This document shows, piece by piece, positions 25,347 through 34,343 of a DNA stretch of 64,000 nt (positions within the stretch are counted from its first letter, which is position 1; each line of letters opens with the position of its first letter). The position numbers were made by a program, and so were the translations under genes. Source of the DNA: Alteromonas sp. RKMC-009 (GTDB taxonomy: Bacteria; Pseudomonadota; Gammaproteobacteria; Enterobacterales; Alteromonadaceae); assembly GCF_003584565.2 (NCBI RefSeq), contig NZ_CP031010.1, positions 310,001 through 374,000 of the forward strand. Direction: 5' to 3'. Under the pieces are notes generated by a model. It searched no databases and was not told where the DNA came from. It saw only the letters and a list, made by a program, of their open reading frames with translations.

Positions 25347-27968
25347 TTAAAAACGGGTTCTGAAGCCAACAGATAAGAAGCGGCCCATGCTCTTATAAGC
25401 CACACCCTCATCGATGTTACGGAACGGAGGATCTTCGTCCGTCACGTTATCAATGTTGAACGTTACCTGCGTATCCATGCTGAAGTCATAGCTGGCGAAC
25501 AGCGACAGGGTGGTGTAGGAATCGATATGTTCCTCTGCCACATCAGCACTGCCACGGTAATAAACTGTACCGGAGAAGTACCAGTCGTCACGACGTAAGC
25601 CTAAAGTGGCCACACTGTTGAACGCTGAAATGGCTTCGTTAAAGTCACCCAGTGCCAGCGTGTCGTTAAAGCCGGCGCCTTTTACGTTCTCTTTGTCACG
25701 GTTCATGATGTAGGTACCGCTTAATGAGAAGTCCAGCTCGCCTAAATCGATATCGCCAAACCATTGCACTGAGTAGTCCAGACCATCAACTTCGTAAGCG
25801 CCCATGTTCGATTTACGCTGGTCGCTTACCACATAGGGTAAGCCGTAAATGTCGACCATGGCTTGCAGGCTTTCGTAACCCTGAGTCGGGAAGTCGCCAA
25901 ATTTCGCGATGATTTCTTCCACCGATGACGGGTTTACAATGTAGTAGTCTTCATTCACTTCTGCATCATAATACGCCGGGCCGAAGAAGAAGCCTGCGTT
26001 CTGATCCAGACGATCTTCGTACGCAATGCTCCAGTACGTCAGTGACACCTTCGTGGAGTCGGTGACGTACCAGTCAGTCCCTAATGACATAGTTTCTGCG
26101 GTTTCAGGCTTAATGCCTTCTGACGCACCGCCTAAAGTAAATGACGGCTTAAAGAAATCAGGGACGAAGGGGCTGTCTGATGAACGCAGCGGACTGATTG
26201 GCAGGAACAGTTCATACTGCAGCGGTGCCGCTAAGTCAGCCAGTGCCGGGGCGTGGAATGATGTGCCCCAGGTACCACGAACGGTAACGTCTTCGGTGGG
26301 GTTCCAGGTCACCGCAATTTTCGGGTTTGAACTTGAGCCTACGTCGTTGTACTTGTCGTAACGGCCGGAGATAGACACGTCCAGATGCTGGATACCCGGC
26401 ATCATATTGTCATCACCAACAAGGGGGATGTAAATTTCACCGAATACCGACTTAACGTTACGGTCGATGTCGCGTACTGAAGAGGTAGAAGGGTTACCCA
26501 CTTCGCCAGCCGTTACCGACTGATAGAAGGATTCTTCACGGTATTCTGAGCCTACCGCTGCCCGCATCATACCCCCGGCAATTTCAAACATGTCGCCGTT
26601 GGCAATGACTTTGAATTCCGTTAAATCCTGATCAGTACTGGTGTCGTCAAGCCAGTTATTAATGCCTGCCAGTACTGATGCACTGGTTTGTGACACGTCA
26701 TAAGGGTTAAGTGCCGTCTCAGTGGTACTGGCAGAAAGTGCTGCAAGCTGAGCATCAGCGTTAATAGAATAGTCATGATAGTACGACGTACTCTTACCGT
26801 AGTTCACGGTACCTTTAATTTTCCACGTATCGGTGAGCTGATAAGTCAGGGTGGGCGTAACCTGCCATTGCTCATACATGGACGGGTTTGCGCCGGCGCT
26901 GCCCCACACATCCGCGTAAGAGAATGAAACCGTGTTAGAGGTCTCATCACCCACAGCGATAAAATAAGGGTTGTCAGAGGTAATCGTTGCGGAAGCACGA
27001 ATATCTGAAGGGTCGTAATCTGTGGCTTCACGGCGTGAATAGTACGCCAGCACATCCAGGCTTAAACGGCTGGACAGTTCCTGAGTCAGGTTGGCGAACA
27101 GTGAATAACGGTCTTCTTCCGGATAATAAGACTGGTCGTCGTAGGTAGAACAGTAGTTCGGTGATGATGCATCTACACCGGGCAAACCATATAAGGTGTC
27201 GTCTAACAGAATGTTACCGGGCGTACAGGACGTAGAACGGTAATCTGCACCGCCAACACCGGTGAGATCTTCTTTAATGAAGTCCTGATCTTTACCGTAC
27301 ATCGGTGAACGGTCGCCGTAAGAGAATGCAGTGACCAGTGTGCCTTTATCCCAGCTTGTGCCAAAGCCGCCGGAAATATCAATGCGGTCGTAGTCGCCCG
27401 CACCCATACCATATTGTACGCTAAGTTCACCGCCTTCCATGTCTTTCTTAGGAATGAAGTTGATGACACCGGCAACAGCATCAGAACCATAGATAGACGA
27501 GCCGCCGTCCGGAATCACTTCTACGCGCTCAAGCAAACTTGCCGGGATCATCGACGAGTCCACCCAGTTCATCGGGCCAACCGGTACGAGGCGGTTACCG
27601 CCCAACATGACCAGAGTCGCCATTCCGCTCAAGCCGCCAATACCGCGAATTTGTGGTGGCTCAAAAGGAATTGAGGCTGTGAGGGTATTTTCCGGCACGG
27701 CGTTGAAGTCTGCCATTTGTGGAATACGGCGAAGCAAATCGGTCGCAGAGGTCACACCCTGCTCAATGATTTTTTCCTGATTCAAACCAATCACGTTGGA
27801 ACCGACGGGATTAACCCCTTCGATCAACGTACCGGTAACGGAAATGACTTCAACGTCTTCCTCGTCTTCTGTTTGTGTGTCCTGTGCAATGGCAGTGGCG
27901 CTCATTGAAACGCTTAATCCTGCAATAACAGCAAGAGAAAGCTTGTGTAGTGGCATGGGTGTTTTCAT
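25347..27968 (-). CDS. TonB-dependent outer-membrane receptor (rhamnosidase locus)
   Basis: An 873-residue receptor. A signal peptide of about 30 residues ends in AIAQ and is followed by a TonB box (VEVISVTG). The plug domain (about 55-165) contains the typical VEVIPDGGSSIYGSDAVAGV, and a 22-strand beta-barrel ends in the aromatic SVGFRTRF. The ATG at 27968 starts a normal signal sequence; an upstream in-frame ATG at 28025 is less likely. It imports a substrate too large or scarce for porins using TonB energy. Its operon with the GH106 enzyme points to a rhamnose-containing oligosaccharide or glycoside. The 305-bp AT-rich gap to the divergent AraC gene probably carries both promoters. Confidence 0.93.
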   Translation of the reverse strand: MKTPMPLHKLSLAVIAGLSVSMSATAIAQDTQTEDEEDVEVISVTGTLIEGVNPVGSNVIGLNQEKIIEQGVTSATDLLRRIPQMADFNAVPENTLTASIPFEPPQIRGIGGLSGMATLVMLGGNRLVPVGPMNWVDSSMIPASLLERVEVIPDGGSSIYGSDAVAGVINFIPKKDMEGGELSVQYGMGAGDYDRIDISGGFGTSWDKGTLVTAFSYGDRSPMYGKDQDFIKEDLTGVGGADYRSTSCTPGNILLDDTLYGLPGVDASSPNYCSTYDDQSYYPEEDRYSLFANLTQELSSRLSLDVLAYYSRREATDYDPSDIRASATITSDNPYFIAVGDETSNTVSFSYADVWGSAGANPSMYEQWQVTPTLTYQLTDTWKIKGTVNYGKSTSYYHDYSINADAQLAALSASTTETALNPYDVSQTSASVLAGINNWLDDTSTDQDLTEFKVIANGDMFEIAGGMMRAAVGSEYREESFYQSVTAGEVGNPSTSSVRDIDRNVKSVFGEIYIPLVGDDNMMPGIQHLDVSISGRYDKYNDVGSSSNPKIAVTWNPTEDVTVRGTWGTSFHAPALADLAAPLQYELFLPISPLRSSDSPFVPDFFKPSFTLGGASEGIKPETAETMSLGTDWYVTDSTKVSLTYWSIAYEDRLDQNAGFFFGPAYYDAEVNEDYYIVNPSSVEEIIAKFGDFPTQGYESLQAMVDIYGLPYVVSDQRKSNMGAYEVDGLDYSVQWFGDIDLGELDFSLSGTYIMNRDKENVKGAGFNDTLALGDFNEAISAFNSVATLGLRRDDWYFSGTVYYRGSADVAEEHIDSYTTLSLFASYDFSMDTQVTFNIDNVTDEDPPFRNIDEGVAYKSMGRFLSVGFRTRF

Positions 27969-28273
27969 CGTTATAACTCTCAGTATTAACCGACAGGTGT
28001 GTAATTTGTTACCAAGATTTAACAATGCATATACAAAAGTAAAATACTATATTTTTAATAATGTATTAGTTCAGACTATGCATGCCCTGTGAGGTCAGGC
28101 AGAGTAAGGTTTTCCCGTGGGGCAATTCTCTACGTGATATCGAAAATATAAATATCAAATATGATTATTATGGATTGAAAATGATTGTTTGTGAGTCCTG
28201 AATGGCTTGCGATACGTAAAAAACCTTGGGTTTTGTAAACAGTTGTTGTACTTTTTAATCAGAATTTTCCTTC
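27969..28273. other. divergent intergenic region between TonB receptor and AraC gene
   Basis: About 305 bp without a gene, notably AT-rich from 28020 to 28200. It must contain promoters in both directions. I see AT-rich stretches but no site I can assign with confidence. Confidence 0.6.
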
Positions 28274-29173
28274 GTGAAGCAGTTTTTAGCCGTGAAGCCA
28301 GATGAAATCCCCTTCTATGATTTATATGGTGAGTCGTTTTTAAAGCTAAGCGCTGATTTTGTTCATCTGGAAGATATCCGCGCCCGCAGTGCGGGATTGG
28401 GGTGGGAGATCTCGCCTCACCGCCACGGCAAATTATTCCAGCTTATTTGTGTGTTTGATGATGAATGGACAGTGCAACGGGATGATGAAAAGCTGACGCT
28501 TCAGGGAGACTGGGTAGTGACACTACCGCCCGGCGTAGTGCACGGATTTACCTTTGCGCCGGACACAAACGGCTACGTGCTTTCCGTTAATGCCGATGTG
28601 GTAAATGCATTGCGCAGTGACAGCGCTATCGCGGACTTTACCGGTGCAGTATGGTCTTCACAGGCTATTGAATTTCAGGACAAGCATCAGTCTGAACGGT
28701 TCGTTGCTTATCTGCATATGCTGGCCGGTGAAATGCGCAGCAATGATCCCGGCGCCACAGTGAGCATCCATATGTTGCTTAAACTTCTGTTTGTGCTGGT
28801 TGCCAGGCAACAAAATACAGCCCGTAATCTTGCCGGTACATCGGGCCGGGATTCCAGAGTATTGTTGGGCTTTCGTGAGCTCATCGACAAGCATTATCAG
28901 CAACATATGAATGTGAATGATTATGCATCGAAATTGTACATTTCTGTCTCTACCCTTAGCCGCATATGTCAACAGCATCTTAATACCACCCCGAAAAAGC
29001 TGATCCACCAAAGGCTGGTAAATGAAGCGAAGCGGCGACTGATTTACACCCGGCAATCGCTGGATGAAATTGCTGATACGTTAGGGTTCAAAGATACCGG
29101 CTATTTCTGTCGTTTCTTTAAACAGGCGGAAGGTACTACGGCGGGGGAATTCAGACGCCGGAGCGAGCTGTAA
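28274..29173 (+). CDS. AraC-family regulator with cupin domain, PobR-like
   Basis: A 299-residue AraC/XylS regulator. The N-terminal cupin (about 30-120) has the histidine pair in ISPHRHGKLFQ and the LPPGVVHGF loop. The C-terminal double helix-turn-helix (about 195-295) has DYASKLYISVSTLSRICQ and the signature IADTLGFKDTGYFCRFFK. This layout and text resemble PobR-type activators that respond to 4-hydroxybenzoate-like aromatics. The start is a GTG at 28274; a second GTG at 28292 is possible. It lies between a divergent TonB receptor/rhamnosidase operon and downstream ligI-ligC. A related regulator flanks ligAB at 43.0 kb. Confidence 0.87.
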   Translation: MKQFLAVKPDEIPFYDLYGESFLKLSADFVHLEDIRARSAGLGWEISPHRHGKLFQLICVFDDEWTVQRDDEKLTLQGDWVVTLPPGVVHGFTFAPDTNGYVLSVNADVVNALRSDSAIADFTGAVWSSQAIEFQDKHQSERFVAYLHMLAGEMRSNDPGATVSIHMLLKLLFVLVARQQNTARNLAGTSGRDSRVLLGFRELIDKHYQQHMNVNDYASKLYISVSTLSRICQQHLNTTPKKLIHQRLVNEAKRRLIYTRQSLDEIADTLGFKDTGYFCRFFKQAEGTTAGEFRRRSEL

Positions 29174-29504
29174 ACGTTCTGCTGCACTGGTATCTGTTTA
29201 TGACAATTTATTTATGGCTGTAAAATCTGTTTTGAATGCTGATGAAAGGGGCGAAAGCCTTTTAATTCTTATTTAAAAGGCTGAATTGTAAATAGTGCTT
29301 TTTTACTTGTATTTTTCGTATCGTTATAGAAAAAACTAATGTCTGTCGTCGCATTTCTTAACAGCATCTGTTGATTCGCGGTAGCATACTGTTAGCCCTG
29401 AAACGGCTTGTAGTTATTACGCCGCAACTGAATCGTTTCTGACAGCGAAATCCGGTGCCCGAAATATTTTGCGCTCCTTTCACTGTCAGCAGGAGAATGA
29501 ATTA
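29174..29504 (+). other. intergenic region upstream of ligI
   Basis: A 331-bp gap with no gene that I can support. It holds the hairpin at 29256-29282 (after the AraC gene), an AT-rich stretch to about 29340, and the strong AGGAG site at 29491-29495 for ligI. The ligI promoter should lie between about 29300 and 29450. Confidence 0.6.
29256..29282 (+). terminator. hairpin after the AraC gene
   Basis: AGCCTTTTAA (29256-29265) pairs perfectly with TTAAAAGGCT (29273-29282) around a seven-base loop. The stem is AT-rich and no T-run follows directly, so it is a possible rather than a clear terminator. Confidence 0.45.
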
Positions 29505-30398
29505 ATGAGTGGTTTTACTGTTGATGCCGACTGGCTGCACTGGTGCGAGTCACCGTCGAAGCCGAAGTTTGTGGTTCCTGAAGGTGCTGTTGACGCCCAT
29601 TGCCATGTGTTTGGTCCCGGTAATGAATTCCCCTTCGCGCCGGAGCGCAAGTACACGCCATGCGATGCGTCTAAAGACCAGTTGTGGGCGCTACGTGATT
29701 ATCTGGGTTTCAGCCGCAACGTCATTGTTCAGGCTACCTGCCACGGCGCTGATAACCGCGCACTGGTTGACGCACTAAATCACTCTGATGGTCTCGCCCG
29801 CGGCGTTGCTACCGTAAAAGCGGATATTACTGATGAGGAGCTTCAGGCTCTGCATGCCGCTGGTGTACGGGGCGTTCGATTTAACTTCGTAAAGCGGTTA
29901 GTAGACGCGCTGCCCTTCGATTCGCTGGGCACTATTGCTGAGAAAATTAAGCCTCTTGGCTGGCATATCGTTATTTACTTTGAATCTCAGGAACTGCCTG
30001 AGCTGTATGATTTCTTCACCAGCCTGCCGACCACTGTTGTGGTTGATCACATGGGCCGCCCTGACGTAACAAAACCGGTAGACGGGCCTGAGTTTGCTCT
30101 GTTTCTGAAACTGCTGGAAGAGAATAAAAACTTCTGGTCGAAAGTAAGTTGTCCTGAGCGCTTGTCCATTGTGGGACCGGAAGGTGGCTACGAAGACGTT
30201 GTGCCGTTCGCCCGGGAAGTGGTTACCCGTTTTGAAGACCGCGTGCTGTGGGGAACAGACTGGCCGCATCCGAACATGAAAACACATATGCCGGATGACG
30301 GGCACCTGGTGGATATGATCCCCAAAATCGCCCCCACAGAAGCATTGCAGCGTAAATTATTAATTGATAACCCCATGCGCCTTTACTGGGCGGATTAA
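29505..30398 (+). CDS. ligI: 2-pyrone-4,6-dicarboxylate lactonase
   Basis: Hydrolyses 2-pyrone-4,6-dicarboxylate (PDC) to 4-oxalomesaconate in the protocatechuate 4,5-cleavage pathway. The 297-residue protein is a close match to LigI of Sphingobium by recall: His32-x-His34 in DAHCHVFGPG, then IYFES, VDHMGRPD, and the catalytic aspartate Asp252 in LWGTDWPHPN. Unlike most amidohydrolases, LigI needs no metal. The ATG at 29505 has AGGAG ten bases upstream. It is followed by ligC, which makes the substrate of LigI. The dioxygenase genes ligAB are 11 kb away. Confidence 0.93.
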   Translation: MSGFTVDADWLHWCESPSKPKFVVPEGAVDAHCHVFGPGNEFPFAPERKYTPCDASKDQLWALRDYLGFSRNVIVQATCHGADNRALVDALNHSDGLARGVATVKADITDEELQALHAAGVRGVRFNFVKRLVDALPFDSLGTIAEKIKPLGWHIVIYFESQELPELYDFFTSLPTTVVVDHMGRPDVTKPVDGPEFALFLKLLEENKNFWSKVSCPERLSIVGPEGGYEDVVPFAREVVTRFEDRVLWGTDWPHPNMKTHMPDDGHLVDMIPKIAPTEALQRKLLIDNPMRLYWAD

Positions 30399-30469
30399 TC
30401 ATCGCCGCCGGTGCCTTCAGGAATGATGCAGGTCTGGCTGGCTGAACAGAAATGAGTTGGGAGAATAAA

Positions 30470-31411
30470 ATGAAAGTAATCGTAGTGGGTCCCGGTGCGT
30501 TCGGGATCAAACACCTTGATGGCCTGAAAAATATCGATGACGCTGAAGTTGTTGGTCTGGTTGGCCGTAATTTAGAAAAGACACAAGCCGTGGCAAACGA
30601 ATACGGTATTCCGAATGTGTATACGTCTCTGGACGATGCACTGGAATCCGATGCTGATGCCATTATCCTCTGTACCCCTACACAACAACATGCTGCGCAA
30701 TCTATTCAATGTATGAAAGCCGGCAAACACGTACAGGTCGAAATTCCGCTGGCAGACAGCTGGGAAGATTCAGAAGCGGTTGTGAAAACCCAACAGGAAA
30801 CCGGCAAAGTGTGCATGGTTGGCCATACCCGCCGCTTTAATCCTTCGCATCAGTATGTACATAATAAAATCACAGCCGGTGAACTGAATATTCAGCAGAT
30901 GGACGTACAAACGTACTTCTTCCGTCGTAAGAATATTAATGCCAAAGGCGAGCCCCGTTCCTGGACCGATCACCTGCTGTGGCACCATGCTGCCCACACT
31001 GTGGATTTATTCGAATATCAGGCGGGTTCTCCTATCGTTAAAGCGAATGCGATTCAGGGACCAATCCATCCCGAGCTGGGCATTGCACTGGACATGTCAA
31101 TTCAGCTGCAGGCTGAAAACGGTGCAATTTGTACACTGTCACTGTCGTTCAATAACGATGGCCCGCTGGGTACATTCTTCCGCTATATCTGCGATAACGG
31201 CACTTACATTGCCCGTTACGATGACCTGGTGGATGGCCGCGAAAATGCCATTGATGTGTCCAAAGTCGATGTGTCCATGAATGGTATCGAGCTTCAGGAT
31301 CGCGAGTTCCTGTCTGCCATCAAAGAAGGCCGCGACCCGAACAGCAGTGTTCACAAAGTCATTAACTGTTATAAAGTGCTTCACGATCTGGAGCAGCAAC
31401 TTAACAGCTGA
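30470..31411 (+). CDS. ligC: 4-carboxy-2-hydroxymuconate-6-semialdehyde dehydrogenase
   Basis: Oxidises the protocatechuate 4,5-cleavage product (CHMS, as its cyclic hemiacetal) to PDC with NAD(P)+. The 313-residue Gfo/Idh/MocA-family protein has the Rossmann start VVGPGAFGIKHLDGL (6-20), CTPTQQHA (about 72-79), EIPLADSW (about 94-101), MVGHTRRFNPSHQ, and SWTDHLLWHHAAHTVDL. This is near-identical in these stretches to my memory of LigC of Sphingobium. The start at 30470 has GGAG seven bases ahead; an ATG at 30452 lacks a site. It is co-transcribed with ligI and probably with the aldo/keto reductase that follows. Confidence 0.93.
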   Translation: MKVIVVGPGAFGIKHLDGLKNIDDAEVVGLVGRNLEKTQAVANEYGIPNVYTSLDDALESDADAIILCTPTQQHAAQSIQCMKAGKHVQVEIPLADSWEDSEAVVKTQQETGKVCMVGHTRRFNPSHQYVHNKITAGELNIQQMDVQTYFFRRKNINAKGEPRSWTDHLLWHHAAHTVDLFEYQAGSPIVKANAIQGPIHPELGIALDMSIQLQAENGAICTLSLSFNNDGPLGTFFRYICDNGTYIARYDDLVDGRENAIDVSKVDVSMNGIELQDREFLSAIKEGRDPNSSVHKVINCYKVLHDLEQQLNS

Positions 31412-31513
31412 TGCTGCTAGTCTTCCGTATCGTGTGTCGACAACGTCAGGCAACGACAGCCAGCGTATCAGGCATAATGCGGAAGCGGTTTAAAAGTTAA
31501 CGGGAGAGAGAGA

Positions 31514-32500
31514 ATGAAACAAAGAAAGCTGGCTGGTCGTCTGGTATCCGAAATCGGCCTTGGATGCATGAACCTCAACCACGCTTACGGCGCTTCAGTC
31601 TCTCAGCAGGAGGCCAGCAAGTTGCTGGCTTCTGCTTTTGAACAGGGCGTTACCCATTTCGATACTGCCGCGCTTTACGGTTTTGGCAGTAACGAAAAGC
31701 TGGTGGGCGAAGCCATCAAAGGCTTTCGAAAAGACATCTTTTTGGCCAGTAAATGCGGCATGACAGGCGTTGACGGCAAACGTGTCATCGACGGGCGTCC
31801 GGATACTCTGGTAAAAACTCTGGATACCGCTCTGCAAAGTCTGCAGACCGACCACATCGACCTGTACTACCTGCACAGAATCGACAAAGATGTGCCAGTG
31901 GAAGAAAGTGTGGGTACCTTAGGTGACATGGTGAAAGCCGGTAAAATCGGTGCCATTGGTTTGTCTGAGGTGTCAGCAGACTCTTTGCAGAAAGCCCATA
32001 AAGAATTCCCCATTGCTGCCCTGCAAACAGAATACTCTCTGTGGACCCGCAATGCAGAAATTGCTGTGCTGGAAACCTGTCAGAAACTGGGTATCGATTT
32101 TGTGGCTTTCAGCCCGCTGGCCCGTGGTTATCTGGCTGGTTGTATCGACAACCCGGAAGCACTGGCAAATGGTGATATCCGTAAAGGCATGCCACGTTTT
32201 CAGGGTGACAACTGGACAGCAAATCAAAAGCTGTACGCTGAGTTTGCAGCCCTTGCTGAAGCAAACGGTGTCACGCCGGCTCAACTGGCTATTGCCTGGG
32301 TTCTGGCACAAGGCGAACATATTCACGCTTTGCCCGGTACGAAGTCAGAAGCGCACTTAACGGAAGATTTAAAGGCTAGCGCAGTGTCTCTTGATGCACA
32401 GGTATTTGCACAGGCTGATGACATCATCAACCGTCAAACCGTGCAGGGTGCCCGCTATGGCGCAGGCGCACAGGCTGATATTGATACAGAAGATTTCTGA
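31514..32500 (+). CDS. aldo/keto reductase
   Basis: A 328-residue NADPH-type aldo/keto reductase of the Tas/YajO/AKR13-like group. The catalytic tetrad is visible: Asp50 and Tyr55 in FDTAALYG, Lys80 in ASKCG, and His121 in YYLHRID. The NADP-binding C-terminus includes PGTKSEAHLTEDL. AGAG sites precede the ATG at 31514. It lies 102 bases after ligC on the same strand. It may reduce an aromatic aldehyde such as one arising from lignin-like compounds, or a semialdehyde side product. The exact substrate is unknown. Confidence 0.9.
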   Translation: MKQRKLAGRLVSEIGLGCMNLNHAYGASVSQQEASKLLASAFEQGVTHFDTAALYGFGSNEKLVGEAIKGFRKDIFLASKCGMTGVDGKRVIDGRPDTLVKTLDTALQSLQTDHIDLYYLHRIDKDVPVEESVGTLGDMVKAGKIGAIGLSEVSADSLQKAHKEFPIAALQTEYSLWTRNAEIAVLETCQKLGIDFVAFSPLARGYLAGCIDNPEALANGDIRKGMPRFQGDNWTANQKLYAEFAALAEANGVTPAQLAIAWVLAQGEHIHALPGTKSEAHLTEDLKASAVSLDAQVFAQADDIINRQTVQGARYGAGAQADIDTEDF

Positions 32501-32510
32501 GTATTTCCGG

Positions 32511-34112
32511 TTAATATATCTCTGAACGTTTCCCAACCTGATAGTAGTTGAAGTCAACCGAGCCGCCCGGGGTTTTTGTCGCGTAGTTGAACAGACCGAA
32601 ACGATACCCCATAAAGTGCTCGGGGATTGTATACCTCATGTGCAACTTCGAACCCAGGGGTATCCAGTCTTCATCGTCGAATTTGTAGTAGAAAGAGGCG
32701 ACGTTTGTCCGGAAGTCGCAGTCTATTCGTAAAAAAACTGCTTCCTGACCCTGGGGCACTGATGCCTGACTCCCTACAGATGACTTTGGAGGAACAGGCT
32801 TGTCTGAACCGGGAGCAGCCTGTTCAACAATTATAATTTTGTTGTCGCCTTCTGCTCTCACACCAATAAAGCCATATTCCTTTTGCAGGGCAATCAGGCC
32901 TGCAACATCTCCATCTTTCATGTTGCTGACATCTATTTGCGTGTTCGCAGAGCTGGTTGGCCCGAAAGTGCGCTGGGTCAATGTATTTCGGGCGTGAAGT
33001 ACGTTTTCATCTATCCGTGATGTGGAAATTCTTAAGCGTCCGGGATCACTTAGTAGAGTCCAGTTTTTGTCATCTGGATTATGGTTCCATTGCCATACCA
33101 GCGGGAGTAGCCGGTCGCCTTCCTTTCTTTCGAAATCATCAGAACTGACCAGCCCTTTGTATCCTGCGCGGGCAGGAAGGTGAGGCAGTATATCTGGCAC
33201 TTTACCTTCTACCCCTAATACAGGCCAGTTGTTTTGCCAGCTAACAGGAACCAGAAAAGGAATGCGTCCTACAGGTCCACGATCGCCAAATAACATTGCG
33301 TACCATGCGCCATCCGGCGCCTGAATCAGTCCCCCCTGAGCGACCTGACGGTCTTGCATCATTATGCGGCTTTCATAGGGGCCTGTTATTTCATCTGCTC
33401 TGTGAACGATGACAGTGCGTGACCAGTGGCTTTCAGGAGAAGCTATTGTGAACAGATAATACTTCCCGTTAATCTTGAACATCTGTGAACCTTCAGCAGG
33501 AAGGCCGCCAGCATCGTGCTCGCCAAATACAAGGTTTGCGTTATCTATTAGTATTTTATTAAGACCTTCAGGTTTAATCGAAGTGGCATCTTCGTCCAGT
33601 TCAATTAGTTTTATCTGACCACCTCCGTAAATCATATAAACACGGCCATCATCATCAAAAAATAATGAATTATCATGTAATGCCGGTTCAAAACTGTGTG
33701 ACTGCCAGTCGCCGGTTTCTACATCAGTAGTAGAATAAATATGGGTTTTTCCTGAAGTAGCGGAAAATGTTGATACGTAGAAACGGTTATTGTGGTAGCG
33801 AAGACTACTTGCCCATGAGCCTTTGCCGTAAGCATTTTTACCGTTTTGCAAGTTGATTTCTTCGTTTTCCACGAGCCGGTCGTAGGCATAACTCACGATT
33901 TCCCAGTTGACCAGGTCATCGGATTTTAAAATTGGCAGCCCGGGGCTTAAGTGCATTGTTGTGCTGCTCATGTAGTATTTATTCCCGGCCTGCACCACGG
34001 AAACGTCAGGTAAATCCATGTTAACTACAGGATTGTGAGCAGCCAGTGTAACGGACGAAAATACACACATCAGATAAGAAAAAAAATATCTGTAACAATT
34101 ACCCGTACTCAC
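32511..34112 (-). CDS. GH43-family glycoside hydrolase
   Basis: A 533-residue exported enzyme with an N-terminal five-bladed beta-propeller. Catalytic acids can be placed as the base Asp in MDLPDVSVV (about 33), the pKa-modulating Asp in LHDNSLFFDDDGR, and the acid Glu in LPAEGSQMFK. A beta-sandwich of the xylosidase C-terminal type (about 325-530) follows. It should act on xylose- or arabinose-containing glycans. The start is probably the GTG at 34112, which has AAGGGA upstream and begins a signal peptide; a TTG at 34133 is the alternative. It is divergent from a second GH43 gene, with about 230 bp of shared promoter region between. Confidence 0.87.
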   Translation of the reverse strand: MSTGNCYRYFFSYLMCVFSSVTLAAHNPVVNMDLPDVSVVQAGNKYYMSSTTMHLSPGLPILKSDDLVNWEIVSYAYDRLVENEEINLQNGKNAYGKGSWASSLRYHNNRFYVSTFSATSGKTHIYSTTDVETGDWQSHSFEPALHDNSLFFDDDGRVYMIYGGGQIKLIELDEDATSIKPEGLNKILIDNANLVFGEHDAGGLPAEGSQMFKINGKYYLFTIASPESHWSRTVIVHRADEITGPYESRIMMQDRQVAQGGLIQAPDGAWYAMLFGDRGPVGRIPFLVPVSWQNNWPVLGVEGKVPDILPHLPARAGYKGLVSSDDFERKEGDRLLPLVWQWNHNPDDKNWTLLSDPGRLRISTSRIDENVLHARNTLTQRTFGPTSSANTQIDVSNMKDGDVAGLIALQKEYGFIGVRAEGDNKIIIVEQAAPGSDKPVPPKSSVGSQASVPQGQEAVFLRIDCDFRTNVASFYYKFDDEDWIPLGSKLHMRYTIPEHFMGYRFGLFNYATKTPGGSVDFNYYQVGKRSEIY

Positions 34113-34343
34113 CCGTCTTTCCCTTAATATCAATTTGCCAGGTAAGCCCCATACTCCGGGAGAAAAAGAGCAATTGCGAGGGTAATACTAATAAACGTAA
34201 CTGCGGTGTAGCTAAAAAGTAATGTTTTTTTCTTTGTGTTAACAAAAACGCAATCGGGTTTAAGATTTTTCATAACTCCTCAGGATTGAAGCCGCTTTTA
34301 CTATCACATGTAATGCAAATTAAACTTCAACCCGGGCTATTTC

